DNA of 64,000 bases from Anoplolepis gracilipes. Lineage: Eukaryota > Arthropoda > Insecta > Hymenoptera > Formicidae. The notes under the pieces are model-generated. The model did not search any database, was not told where the DNA came from, and was given only the letters and a program-made list of their open reading frames with translations. Positions 53,464 through 64,000 of the stretch are shown here, piece by piece; the first letter of the stretch is position 1; each line of letters starts with the position of its first letter. A program made the translations under genes and the position numbers. The stretch spans positions 11,325,001 through 11,389,000 of the forward strand of contig NC_132979.1 of the NCBI RefSeq assembly GCF_047496725.1, written 5' to 3'.

Positions 53464-54279
53464 GTTTTCGGTTTGTTGTATAAAGAGAAGTTACTGTAAC
53501 TACAAATGCAATTCTGTAAGCGATTGTTAACAATTTTCGTCGCTATTAATACCAAAAAATATCGATGAGTTATCGTTATGTGTCGCTATGATAGCGAGAG
53601 GTTCATTACCCCTCGCTATTACGTAACGACAGTTAGAAGTGGTTAGAAATAAAAACGTATGTACATAAGAAAGTATATATTTCAAAAAATTACGCTACTA
53701 AACTTGATTATTGTACCATTTAGACAAACGGTAAGTAAAAGTTTATAATAATGTATGCGTTTAAAAATTCCTGCAATTTATGTCGGGTACCGTCGAATTC
53801 CGGTATCATTGTTCTCGTTTCTTTGAGCGGTATTCCTCGCGCCGCGGTGCTACGTCGGTTTCTTACATCACGTTCGGACCGGCCGTAATTTATGCTTTCG
53901 CAGAATTGCTCTTGATGTACTGGTCCGTATACACGAGCTTGTAGCCGTGTTATTGGTTCGCATATTAGACTTATTTCGGCTCATATTTCTCGGAAGAAAT
54001 CATACATTGCGTTGTTATCTCCGTTCGCAATCGGGATATTTCTTTATCGAGGCGTATGCTCTTCCTCCGGTATATTTATTTCTGGTTGATTAATTATCTG
54101 TCTAATCGCGTAATCTCGACGTCTACCGCGTCATTAGACACGTTCGCTAAAGTAGATGCGCGGGAATTTTAAGCCTCAGCCATCTCTCCTATTTGCTGAT
54201 AAATTTCCTCGGGGTAAAAAATCTCGCTTTCGTAAAAGATCAGTGAAAATTCTCAACGGAGTGATACCTGACTTGGAGC
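53464..54279. other. No supported gene
   Basis: Moderately GC-rich DNA with short repeats (ATTCTGTAA(C/G), GTTATCGTTATG types). No domain-bearing ORF. Confidence 0.4.
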
Positions 54280-54922
54280 TCAGCTAATGTATGGTCTTGT
54301 CCGTCTAGTCGCGTTTTGAATTTCGTCAGTGGAATCAGTCGGTTTTTCGATAAATAAGCTCGCATCAAAACTTGTAAAAGTGTATTTACGTTTAGTAACT
54401 TTCTCCGGTAATTCAGTATCGCTATCGCTTGAATACTGGGTTTCCAAATTTTTGCGTATACTATCGCGTATGCCCTGGAGTACTTCTACGGCTACTCTTG
54501 CGGGACTTAATGCGCAATTTCTAATCGCTTGTTTTGCCGGTTCGCTAAGTAACCACGACTTATTTACTATCGGTTTCGGTACGTTGCGTCCTTCCGACAT
54601 TCATGCAAATTATTTGTTTATTATGAATTTCGAACTTACAGAATTGGTATCGCTCACATGTTTGCTCGCTCTCCCGCTCGGGTTTCGCTGACGCTGCATC
54701 TGTCGCTCGGCGGCTGATACGGCTGGTGGTCGCTGTCGCTGATATCAAATAGCTCAAGTGTGGTACAAGAGCAGAAGCACTTGACGGAGCGGGTAACTCC
54801 ACAGATATTCCGGCTGATTGACAGTCAAATATCGAATAGTCGACATCAAGGAAAGTTAGTCCACGAGTGCAAAGCAAAGAATATAGAACCATCACCAAAA
54901 AGTTAGTTTTAACAAGTTTCAT
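54280..54922 (-). CDS. Unrecognised overlapping ORFs
   Basis: Two minus-strand frames: 54922-54560 (hydrophobic start MKLVKTNFLVMVLYSLLC, signal-peptide-like, then a Ser/Ala/Arg-rich stretch) and 54600-54280 (MSEGRNVPKPIVNKSWLLSE, then KYTFTSFDASLF). A GTAAGT donor after CERYQFC (about 54634) could join them or mark an exon end. They may be exons of one retroelement or host gene. I recognise neither. Confidence 0.3.
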
Positions 54923-57549
54923 GCGTACATGATTTGTTAAGCAATGTCAAGATACACGCAAAGAATAATTTAATAAGAGACAATTTCTGCTAATAGAATC
55001 TTTTTTTCTCATATACCTGATTGAAAGAGGTAATAGTGTGTTCTTTTTGCATCACTGTGGCATCTGATGGAGTGCGACTCGTTTTCTGTTTTTTTTGCGG
55101 TTTTCTTGTTGGTTTGCTAGGAAACGCACGTTCATGGCTGAGATCCTCGCTGTCAAAACGGTTTCCGTAGACCGCTACAATAAAGAAATCGATATTGTGA
55201 AGCTAAATATCTATTATTAATAATTTTCATCATTTTTAGAATTTATAATATTGCAGTTTTTTTTTCAAAAGATAGATATGATTTCAAACTTCTTGATCTC
55301 TTCAAAATAATATTTTGAAATAGACAGAAGTGTCTAAAGCCTTGACAAAATTTGTATTGCTATTACTATTTGTATAAATAAGGCTGTATATATTTTTTAA
55401 GTAAAAAGTATTTTTAAAAATAAAAGCTCGTATATTTCTATCACCTGCATGATCAGTGTAAGAACTTTCGCCTAAAATCGCCTGGTGCAGAATCTAGATT
55501 CGTGTTTCGTTGTAGGTGAACGGAATTGCCGAGTCGTAAATATTCTTCACTACTTATCTGCTCTTTGAAGCGAAATTTCACTATCAACTGCGTCTCTGCG
55601 TGCGAATCTCCAGCTAGAAAATTACCATCGCATTTTTCATAGTAATATCTATATCGAAATTGAGATGAAAGATAAAATATGACAGGTGAGACAGATCACT
55701 TACCAATACAGGCATATATCCCCGAATCCGAAGAAGCTATATCGATTATTTTCAAAGCTCCTTTCCTACTAATCTTATACTTGTTTGATTTCCGTATCTC
55801 TTTGTTGTCTTTTGTCCATATAATCTGCGCTCTGATAACGTTATTATGTTGCAGCTATCATAAACGCATAGATATTATTCTATATAATAAAACTCTAAAG
55901 CTTGCACTTACTTATCGAACTTTCTGACAGGACAGCGAATTTTGATAGAAGGTGTCCCTTGAAAAATCTTGGCGATTCCGCCGATTTTTAAGTCTACTTT
56001 CGCATTGATATCCGTTTGATTGTACGCCGTGTTCAAACTAGTGATTATTGGCAGCACACCTAAGTCTGAATCGTGACAGGCTCTGGTATTGCAAGATTTC
56101 TCGCTGGGTGGCTTTTGAGCTGGACACACGCTTTTCTCGCGACTCTGCTTGCAACCTTGCGCCATTATTTGTTTGCAGACTACATTTCGCTTCTTCACAC
56201 CACCGCCGCACGTTCTTGAACACTAAAATTAACTCATTAAAGTCGTCGCAGATGTTCAAAGAATTTTTAAACGTACTTTACATTAATATAAATTATTAAA
56301 ACATACTATTATAAATATAATACGTCAGATAACTGTAATCTTGAAATTTTAGATAATTTAATATGTAAAATAAAAAAATTCGTTATGAACAATAACACTA
56401 GAAATTAATTGAATAAAATCCATCCATACTCTTTAAATTTTTCAATTTTCATGCAAAATTATTTTAAAAGAGATTTTTAATTATTTTGAGAGATTTTTCT
56501 TTTTACAAAACTATGAATACAGGTATTTTTATCTTTGTACATTAAATACATCTATAAAATTGTGATTTGCCGATGAATAATTTGCACCACTATTCCCTAT
56601 TCGTGTGTAACAAAGAATTTTTTCCCCTTTATTGTTAAATTCTGACACAAATGTGTACATACCTTGCCTTATTCCCCTGTGCTCTACTTGATAGGACAAT
56701 CCCAGACATTGCAGTATTGTCTGTCGGCGGGTAGTGATTGCGGACACATGTAATTTGGAACGGGTACTGTTTTGCCGGTGCCGTGTGTCACTTTGTGGAT
56801 GCAGGTAACGTCACGTGTCTGTATACCAATACCACAAGGACTTATGTATGTAGAGAATTCGCTATAGTTCCATCTGCGGACGCAGATAATGACACATTTG
56901 TCAGGAAAGATAACGCGGAGATATGTCCGAGAATTGTATACGTTATAGCATAATTATACTTTTCGTCAACCACACATATATGTACACAAGTTTACAGAAT
57001 AATATATGTAATAATATATGTCGTGTGTAAAGCATATATTATTCGAATATTTTAGGATGTGATAGGATAAGAAAATAAAGAATTTATTAGAATGAGAAAA
57101 AAGCATTCAATATATAGCATCGTGGAAACAGGCAAATTTTTTCCTTCTCTAAATTTTTATTCTACATAATATTAATGTACTTGAAGAAAATTAAATATTT
57201 AATTTAAAAAAAAAAACCTGTTTGTATTACAACTGAGAGCAAAAGTTGATACGTTCGATAATCAAGTTAGCATGAAATTACAGCAGGATATAACTGAGAT
57301 TAAACGAGCATTATGTAACGTGAAGCATATTCTAACATTTAGGCATTAAATCAATGTCTGTTAATCAATATTGGTTTTAATTACCTTGGCGGACACGGAT
57401 GATCATTACAAATTCGTATTCTTGCCTCTGATTTCATTTCCGTGGTGCATAGAAGCGGCATCACGGTTTTCCCTGTGTCGTTACGGACGCAGTTTATAAT
57501 AAGATCCTGAACACCTATAAAAGAGATGTATGTATACATAATCTATAAA

Positions 57550-57950
57550 CTAGAGATAACCCGCCTGGATCGTATGTTTGCCCCTTTGTATCGCGTTTAG
57601 TCGGCACAGACTAATCTTAATACGATTATACTTGAGTGCTCTTAATTTACACTTTAAAAGATCAAACGCTCTCTCTATTATGCTACGAATTTTTGCTAAT
57701 TTCATATTATAAATAATTTGTTCTCTTGTTAAGTGGCCCGTGTCTCTAAATGGTGTCATTACATTTGGCAGCAAAGGATACAAAGGATATGCTGCATCTC
57801 CAATAAAATGTAAATCCACTGGTAATAATGGATTTTCTGCATTTGTTAATTGCTGATATAAATTGCTACGTCTAAATACGTGTGCATCGTGCATGCGTCC
57901 TGGCAATCCAACATATAAATTTATAAAGCGTGCTTTATGATCACACACAC
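57550..57950 (-). pseudogene. PIF/Harbinger transposase fragment (HARBI1-like)
   Basis: VCDHKARFINLYVGLPGRMHD, then FIGDAAYPLYPLL and KIRSIIERAFDLLKCKLRAL: the D-D-E part of the DDE_Tnp_4 nuclease. It lacks the N-terminal half and sits in an intron of the ADAMTS-like gene. Confidence 0.8.
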
Positions 57951-57984
57951 CTAAAAAAATAACAAATATTACACATTAATTTAT

Positions 57985-57989
<5 letters not shown>

Positions 57990-58082
<93 letters not shown>

Positions 58083-58185
58083 GCGCACACGCACGCGCAC
58101 GCGCACGCACACGCACACGCACACGCACACGCACACGCACACGCACACGCAACGCACACGCACACGCACACGCACACGCACACGC

Positions 58186-58266
<81 letters not shown>

Positions 58267-58280
58267 TGCACACGCACACG
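57990..58280. repeat. (AC)n microsatellite with ACGC variants
   Basis: About 290 bp of AC dinucleotides, centre interrupted by CACACG/CACGCG hexamer-like units (58080-58190). Any ORF over it (CVCV, RVRV) is an artefact. Confidence 0.97.
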
Positions 58281-58739
58281 ATTCATGTCAGCTTTGCATA
58301 CACTGTTGTAGTGCTTTCATGTTTCATTTATAAATACTGTATAAAAAAATCACAGAATGATCAAGATAAGAAAAATGATTAAATTGTTTAACTAATTAAA
58401 AGATACTAATTATAAGATATATCTCATTTAATAAAAATATGAAATAATGAAAATATACATTAAAATGTAGTAAAAATATAAGATTTTAGGTTTCAAAATT
58501 TACGTAACTTTGAACTTTTTTATATTTAATTTTTCTATAAACCTTTATAATTGAATTTATATAGAATTTTACATTGTATTCGAGTGGAAGATGTATATAA
58601 GAACTCGTAAATAAATTTTCATAAATAAATTAATAATTTTCAAAATTATTCTCGTTTCAAAATATAAGATCAACGTGTTTAAAGCAAATTTCAATAAAAG
58701 CTATTTATCATTTCAAAAATCCTCTTATGACGTGTCGAA
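58281..58739. other. AT-rich intronic DNA
   Basis: No gene seen between the microsatellite and the first TSP1 exon. Confidence 0.4.
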
Positions 58740-59319
58740 TTTGAAATCCGGACCACCCGGGTAGAGATCTCTTATCCGTTCGATGTATCCTGGAATATCA
58801 GACGCAATCTTGGCAAATAATAATCGCGTGTTCATTACTTCCTAAGCAATTGGCGCTGCAGGGGGTGTAGTTTCTTCCACGAGTATGTAGTCTCTACATC
58901 GCTACCTGGAGCGACTTTGATGCTGCTGTCGTCCGCTTCCGACGGAACTGCCCGACGATGATCTACTATATGTATCTGTCGAACTGGATTCGGCGTATCC
59001 GCTATCGCCGATCGTGTCGATCCTGTAGGACAGACTGTTTTCCAGTAAGCTACACGGCTCCATCGTGCACTTCTCCGTTTCGACGGGCTTCTGACTGGAG
59101 CATTGGCTGTCGGGCAGTTTAGCGATGGTTTGACTAAACTCGAGAAATATCTTGCAGTTTACCACCCTACGTCTGACACCCTTGCCGCAGATGACGCTGC
59201 AACGGGACCATTCCTCGGCGATATACCTAAGGTCCGAAAATTTCACGATTGATTTTCCGGATTGCTGGAAAATATAATGTGATAAAAAAACGCATCCGGC
59301 CGAAAACTCCAATAACTGG

Positions 59320-60927
59320 AATTTTAGATCACGGAAGAATGAAAAATGTGATGGGCGCGCAAGATTTGGTAACCCACTTTCGGTACGAGCACTTGAGAGA
59401 GATTTAAAGCGCGTATAAATTATTTTTTATTTAAGATATGTGACTGTAAAAAAATGTCTAATTTTTTTTCTACCGAAAAAAGACAATTTTCGAATTCAAT
59501 CGAGACTAATAATAGAAAGATGTATGGCTTACAAACACATACATAACATGTGTGCCTTGTAATTAAAATGTTTTATAATAATTTAACTGCGTTTTTAATT
59601 TGATGCGATAATTTTCATTAATGGGATACGCGTATACACACAGACACTATATTACTAGATTTATAATAGGTATATATGTATTCGTAAAGATAATGATATA
59701 AAAACAACAAATGCAATGGACGTTTATTATATCATCTGTAATTCTATAGATAGAGATATCTAATAATCCTCAGATTAAATAAAATACTCGAATATACATT
59801 CATTCTTTTTTTTCATTTAAGCACATTGTGCTATGATGACATTATTTTAACATGATCTAAATCAATGATGTACGTGCCTGTGTATGAGAGATTTAATTAA
59901 TGAAACTTCGTACCACCATTATATTACTTTCAATATCTTTATTTATTCAACAAATATTTCCAACGGAAATTAAATGAATATTGTTTCACACGTTTATTAT
60001 GTTTCTGTATATAATGTGCATTTACTTCTATTGTATATGTTTCTATTGTATATTCCATATAATTCAATCAGAACATTTTAATTGATTTGTGGGCAGATAA
60101 TTTTTCACGTCAGTAAGTAATTTGTTAGCTACAAATACTTCAATTTACTAATTCCAGAAAAAGGATTTTGATGTAAACCGTTAACAATGTGATTTCATAT
60201 CAAAGCTTTCTGAATCTGGAGATATATATATTTTTTCTTTTTAAACTACTACACATCAAAATCCGTTAAATTATATTATTGAAAATTACTAAAAATCAAT
60301 TTCTCTTTTTGGAGTATAGGAAAATAAAAATTCTTTAAAAAAACAAATTTCAAGTAATTTAAAAATAATTATAAAATTATATAATTAATTATAAAATTAA
60401 TTTATTTAAGATTGATTAATTGCACGATTACGATTACTTATAATAAATTAAGTAAAAATAAAAGTTGAGTTTTGCCCTCTTTCATCTTCGTACAAAATAG
60501 ATTTGTGACAGATAAAATCGTTTTGGTAACAGAAGGGTTAAATGACGCGTTATAGGTGCTAAAGCTACGAGGAAATTGTCAGATACCACACAGAGAGAAA
60601 GTTATAAGCACTGACTGAAGAGAATCTAGGTCCAACATCTTATGGAATTTCGCTACGGTGGTAATGGCTGTTCTAAAGCTACTGCCATTGTTCTCGAATT
60701 GATCGATGTTACGTATTCCGCGAGGATTATAGCAAAACGGAAAGTTAATACGAACCGAAAATCTGAATTAATCATTTGACGGCTTAGCGGAGATTATCTA
60801 AATTGAATCTTAAATTAAATTAAACAAGATAGTTATTTACGTTTTTCGAATTTTATTGTCAAAAAAACAAAAAATAAAAATACGTTATCCATCGTGATAA
60901 ATTCATAATACGCTCGTGGTAAATAAA
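59320..60927. other. AT-rich spacer without a supported gene
   Basis: No ORF above background, and no clear repeat pair. A slightly GC-richer patch at 60540-60740 carries no recognisable domain. Confidence 0.45.
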
Positions 60928-62275
60928 GGGCATTTCAGACGATGCTATTTTTCATGCTAGATAGGATGCGTAATTTGCTGTGTGCTGCCTTGCGCTCTAC
61001 GGTGAGTGAAACTGACAATGAGTTGGGCGCGCTGCAAGTTTTCGTTTCACACGCAGTAAGGTGTGAAGCTGGCTTAGTAGATAGAATCGATGCTAATTTC
61101 TGCATTGCTCCTTAAAAATTGTTAAAAAATGGACATTTTGCGTAGAAAAAGTCTAGGAGCACTTGCTCTTTTATTAATTTTGGAAATAGAGAGAAAGCAT
61201 AGACATGTAAAACGACGAAGATTGTGGATGAGAAAATGGTTAGCGAGAAGAACGGAGAATAATCTTGGAGTTATCAACATGTTATATAAAGAACTAAGGT
61301 AAGTAAATATAGTCTATCTTTTTTTTGAATATAATTAAAAATGCGATTGAAAATAACGCATAGTTTTACATTTAAATATTTTTTTTCGTATAAACCTGAG
61401 AATCCAAAAGCGTTCCAGAATTTCACTCGCATAAAAATGAGGAAGTTTTGAAAGAATGATTAGTGTCAATTACACTCCTGATACAGAAACAGGACACAGT
61501 TATGAGAGAAGCAATTTCTCCACGCATTAGATTAGCAGTTACACTGTATTTTCTTGCCACAGGCAACACATTTGTCGAATTATCATATTCGACTCGGATT
61601 GCTCACAATACCTTATCGCTTCTAATAATTGAAACTTTGAGAGCAATTGTGACAGTATTAGAAAGGAAGATATTGATGTGCCCTTCAACTTCTTCAGAGT
61701 GGGAAGCCATCGCAGAACAATTCTATGCACAATAGCAATTTTCTCATTGCATAGCAGCTCTGGATGGCAAACATGTAAATTTTAGACCACCAAGAGTTGA
61801 AGGATCTATGTACCGAAATTATAAAAACACAGACAGTATCATTTTGCTCGCCCTTGTAAACGCGAATTACCAGTTTTTATTTGTGGACATTGGTCGGAAT
61901 GGACGCATGCACGACTCTTCTGTATTTCGAGAAAGTGTCTTCTTCCAACATCTCTCTTCTGGCGCACTAAATTTACCAAAACCGAGTCCCCTACCTGGAG
62001 GAAATATTCGTTTACCATACGTCATTATAGCTGACAACGCTTTTCCATTAAAATCGATCATTATGAAACCATATCCTGGACGTGATTTGACTTATGATAA
62101 AAGAATTTTTAATTACAGATTAAGTAGAGCACGTAGAATTGTAGAAAATGCCTTGAATGCTAGATTTTTCGCTTGTATTGTAAATCCCTTCTTTTCAATT
62201 CCATTTAAGATAATACCTGTATGTCGTAGCGTACTCCTTGCCGAAAAGGCTTTGTATACTCATTTATTTTAAAAA
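60928..62275 (+). pseudogene. PIF/Harbinger (HARBI1/ALP1-like) transposon with broken nuclease gene
   Basis: GGGCATTTCAGACGATGC at 60928 looks like a Harbinger terminal repeat. Exon 1 (61129-61299, MDILRRKSLGALALLL) ends at a GTAAGT donor. The second exon, from about 61392, reads ENPKAFQNFTRI, breaks, then VMREAISPRIRLAVTLYFLATGNTF, CPSTSSEWEAIAEQFYA, a TAG, ALDGKHVNFRPP, VDIGRNGRMHD and RRIVENALNARF. Catalytic D, D and E are visible. A frame break near 61440 and the stop at 61733 disable it. The right terminal repeat is not identified. Confidence 0.8.
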
Positions 62276-62640
62276 CCTGGAATGTATTCTTTAACTCGAA
62301 ATAATGGCTAGAAGGTTCTCGAGCTTCTTCAAAGTCCATAGTACTTTTCAAAACATAATAGAATTTAGATTTTTAAAGAATTATTTTTCTAAAGGGTTAG
62401 TCAGAATACATAAAACGATAACAATAAGTAAATTTTCTTAGTATCTATTGTTATTGTTAGTATTTCGCTATTGAATTTGTCCGACTTTACACGCCAAAAA
62501 TGTCTATTTTAAAAAAAATTATGTGGTTAGCATTTTCCACGAATTCTTTTAGCTTTGTGTTCGGTTCTTTTTTTTCAATCTGTCTTTTGCTCTTCGCTTT
62601 CTCTAATGTTATATTCAACATTCGACATCATCGATTCTTT
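62276..62640. other. Spacer without a supported gene
   Basis: AT-rich. A hydrophobic ORF start at 62500 leads into the gypsy RT frame and is not a real start. Confidence 0.4.
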
Positions 62641-64000
62641 TCTTTTCTAATTTTGATCCGCCAGGATAGAATAATTGTATATATGGACGACGTGTTAATA
62701 GCATCTGAAACAGTAGAAGAAAATTTAGAAACACTCAAAAGAAGTTATGATTACTTTAAAGAAATATAAATTTAAATTAAATTTCAACAAGTATCAATTT
62801 TTAAAGAAAAATATCGAATTTTTAGGATATATAATTTCGAAAAATGGTAGGTATAACTTTAAGCCCGTGGCATACAAAAGCGATAAACGGATTTAAACAA
62901 CCTACAAACGCCACGGAAGTACAACGGTTTTTAGGCTTGACTAGCTATTTTAGGAAATTCATTAAAGATTACGCGCTAATCGTTCGCTTATTACAGGACT
63001 TGTTAAAAAAATCAATAGAATTTAATTTTAATGAATCTTGAGTAGACTCTTTTGAAAATTTAAAGAAGGAACTTCACCTCCAGTACTGAGATTGTATAAC
63101 CCGACTACGGACACCGAGCTGCATACCAATGCGTGTAGTATGGGCCTCGGTGCGATCTTGTTGCAGAAGCAAAAGAATAACGTCTGGGTTCTGGTAGCTT
63201 ATTTCAGCCGGGCAATCAATCAAGTTGAAAAAAAATATCATTCTTTTGAATTAGAGATGCTAACGATAGTGAAAGTAGTGGAGCGTTTCCATTTATATTT
63301 ATATGGTTTAAATTCATTTAAAATTATAACTGATTGTCATGCGTTGGTACATGCGATAAATAGAGCCAATTTAAATCCAAGAATAGCTAGATGGACGCTC
63401 ACTCTGCAAATTATCATTTTAGCGTTGCGCATCGACCAGGGAAGCGGATGAATCACATGGACGCACTCAGCCGTGGCGTCGCGTACGTCAACGCTCTTTC
63501 ACTTGAAAGAGAGCTGGAATATCGGCAACTCGCAGATCCTAAATTACAAGAAATTAGTAGAGAATTAGAATACGTAGATAGTAATAAGTTCGGATTAGTG
63601 GATGGAATGGTATATAAAAAGGATGGAAGTACTTTGAAATTTGTTGTACTTGAATCAATGGTGACAAATATATTGAGAGCTCATCATGACGAGATGGGGC
63701 ATTGCGGATCTGAAAAAACAATAAAAGAAATTAATCAGAATTATTGATTTCCACATCTTAGGAGGAGAGTACACGGTTATGTAGAAAATTGTTTTGCTTT
63801 TATTATGTCTAATAGCTCAGTTAATAGATTTGGGAGGGAAACATCTTTTTCCATTACCTAAATCACCTCTAGAGATCCTTCACCTAGATCATTTTGGTCC
63901 GCTGCACGAGACCGCACGGTTTACATGGTTCTGTCCTACAAAATATACTGGAAATAAAGAATCAATAGAGCATTTGCAAGAAATTTTTATCGTAATTGCA
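62641..64000 (+). pseudogene. Ty3/gypsy pol fragment running off the right edge
   Basis: RT block VYMDDVLIASETVEENLE, then (frameshifts) FLGYIISKNG, NATEVQRFLGLTSYFRKFI, RNase H (HTNACSMGLGAILLQKQ, AYFSRAINQVEKKYHSFELE, ITDCHALVHA), then AHRPGKRMNHMDALSR. The integrase zinc finger follows (HHDEMGHCGSEKTI, C in VENCF), then LHLDHFGPLHE at about 63885. At least four frame or stop breaks. The N-terminal RT, gag and 5' LTR are missing. Confidence 0.85.

Larger units (their letters stand above)
55018..59280 (-). pseudogene. ADAMTS-like (thrombospondin-1 repeats plus Ig domain) gene, decayed exons
   Basis: Exons in transcript order: 59270-58740 (TSP1: EEWSRCSVICGKGVRRRVVNC.., then a Ser-rich linker and a frameshifted CSANCLG repeat), 57515-57388 (NCVRNDTGKTV.. 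CNDHPCPP), 56871-56682 (CGIGIQTRDVTC.. YCNVWDCP), 56220-55912 (KKRNVVCKQ.., CNTRACH, then Ig start), 55857-55706 (Ig strand with DSGIYAC), 55650-55450 and 55190-55018 (Lys/Thr-rich). This is an extracellular-matrix ADAMTSL layout. Expected TSP1 Trp codons are TAG and TAA at about 56682-56695, a Cys is Tyr in FSTYISPCG, and a stop/frameshift follows SRSR. These indicate a pseudogene or decayed duplicate. The ortholog (nolo-type) is inferred. Confidence 0.6.

Noticed and set aside
57941..58286. ORFs of CVCVCV and RVRVRV over the AC tract
   Set aside because: Translation of a dinucleotide microsatellite in several frames.
1..64000. tRNA or rRNA genes
   Set aside because: No cloverleaf with A and B boxes and no rRNA-like block was recognised by eye. 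A tRNAscan/Infernal run would be decisive.

Overview
The window looks like a transposon-dense piece of an insect nuclear genome, most likely a hymenopteran such as an ant. The evidence is: TTAGG telomere-type repeats (51-65), AT-rich introns and intergenic DNA with GT-AG splice sites, insect-type Ty1/copia, Ty3/gypsy, P-element, PIF/Harbinger, LINE and MITE remnants, and exons of an animal ADAMTS-like (thrombospondin-1/Ig) gene. No rRNA, tRNA or CRISPR array was seen. The species call is inference.

The core of the window (about 5.2-52.2 kb) is two tandem, same-orientation, decayed copies of a Maverick/Polinton element (adintovirus-like endogenous dsDNA virus/transposon). Copy A (about 5.2-26.6 kb) and copy B (26.6-52.2 kb) share this gene order. 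On the minus strand: a small spliced gene, a conserved gene with an HHNLQWEDG motif, major capsid protein (MCP), a tiny overlapping gene, penton-like minor capsid protein, adenain-like protease, a phospholipase A2 plus adenovirus-pX-like protein, and a conserved unknown. Divergently, on the plus strand: packaging ATPase, a DUF8207-like protein, a coiled-coil protein and a chromodomain integrase. Then on the minus strand, protein-primed DNA polymerase B (PolB, with a short intron). Finally, on the plus strand, a spliced protein and small accessory genes. Minus-strand genes supply capsid and maturation, ATPase packages DNA, PolB replicates it and integrase inserts it. Nearly every gene carries a stop or frameshift in at least one copy. 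The protease is the clear exception.

The Polintons have been hit by later elements. A P-element-like THAP transposon (18395-24187) sits inside PolB of A, with an 18-bp perfect terminal inverted repeat and a 7-bp target duplication. A 2.56-kb LTR-like insertion (31373-33929) splits MCP of B. Two foldback MITEs with TA target sites lie at the integrase/PolB end of B, one of them inside PolB. A copia element with 236-bp LTRs (45988-50671) sits in the PolB/accessory promoter of B. B also shows internal rearrangements: TIR-derived blocks inside the element, an inverted accessory gene, and a piece of PolB duplicated into its own promoter.

Flanks. 1-5.2 kb holds half a MITE, a purine-rich LINE ORF1 remnant (plus) and a LINE reverse transcriptase remnant (minus) ending in an (AATC)n tail. 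52.2-64 kb holds DUF4806-like exon fragments, unrecognised ORFs, a decayed ADAMTS-like gene with a Harbinger fragment and a 290-bp (AC)n tract in its introns, a second Harbinger/HARBI1-like pseudogene, and a degenerate gypsy pol running off the right edge.
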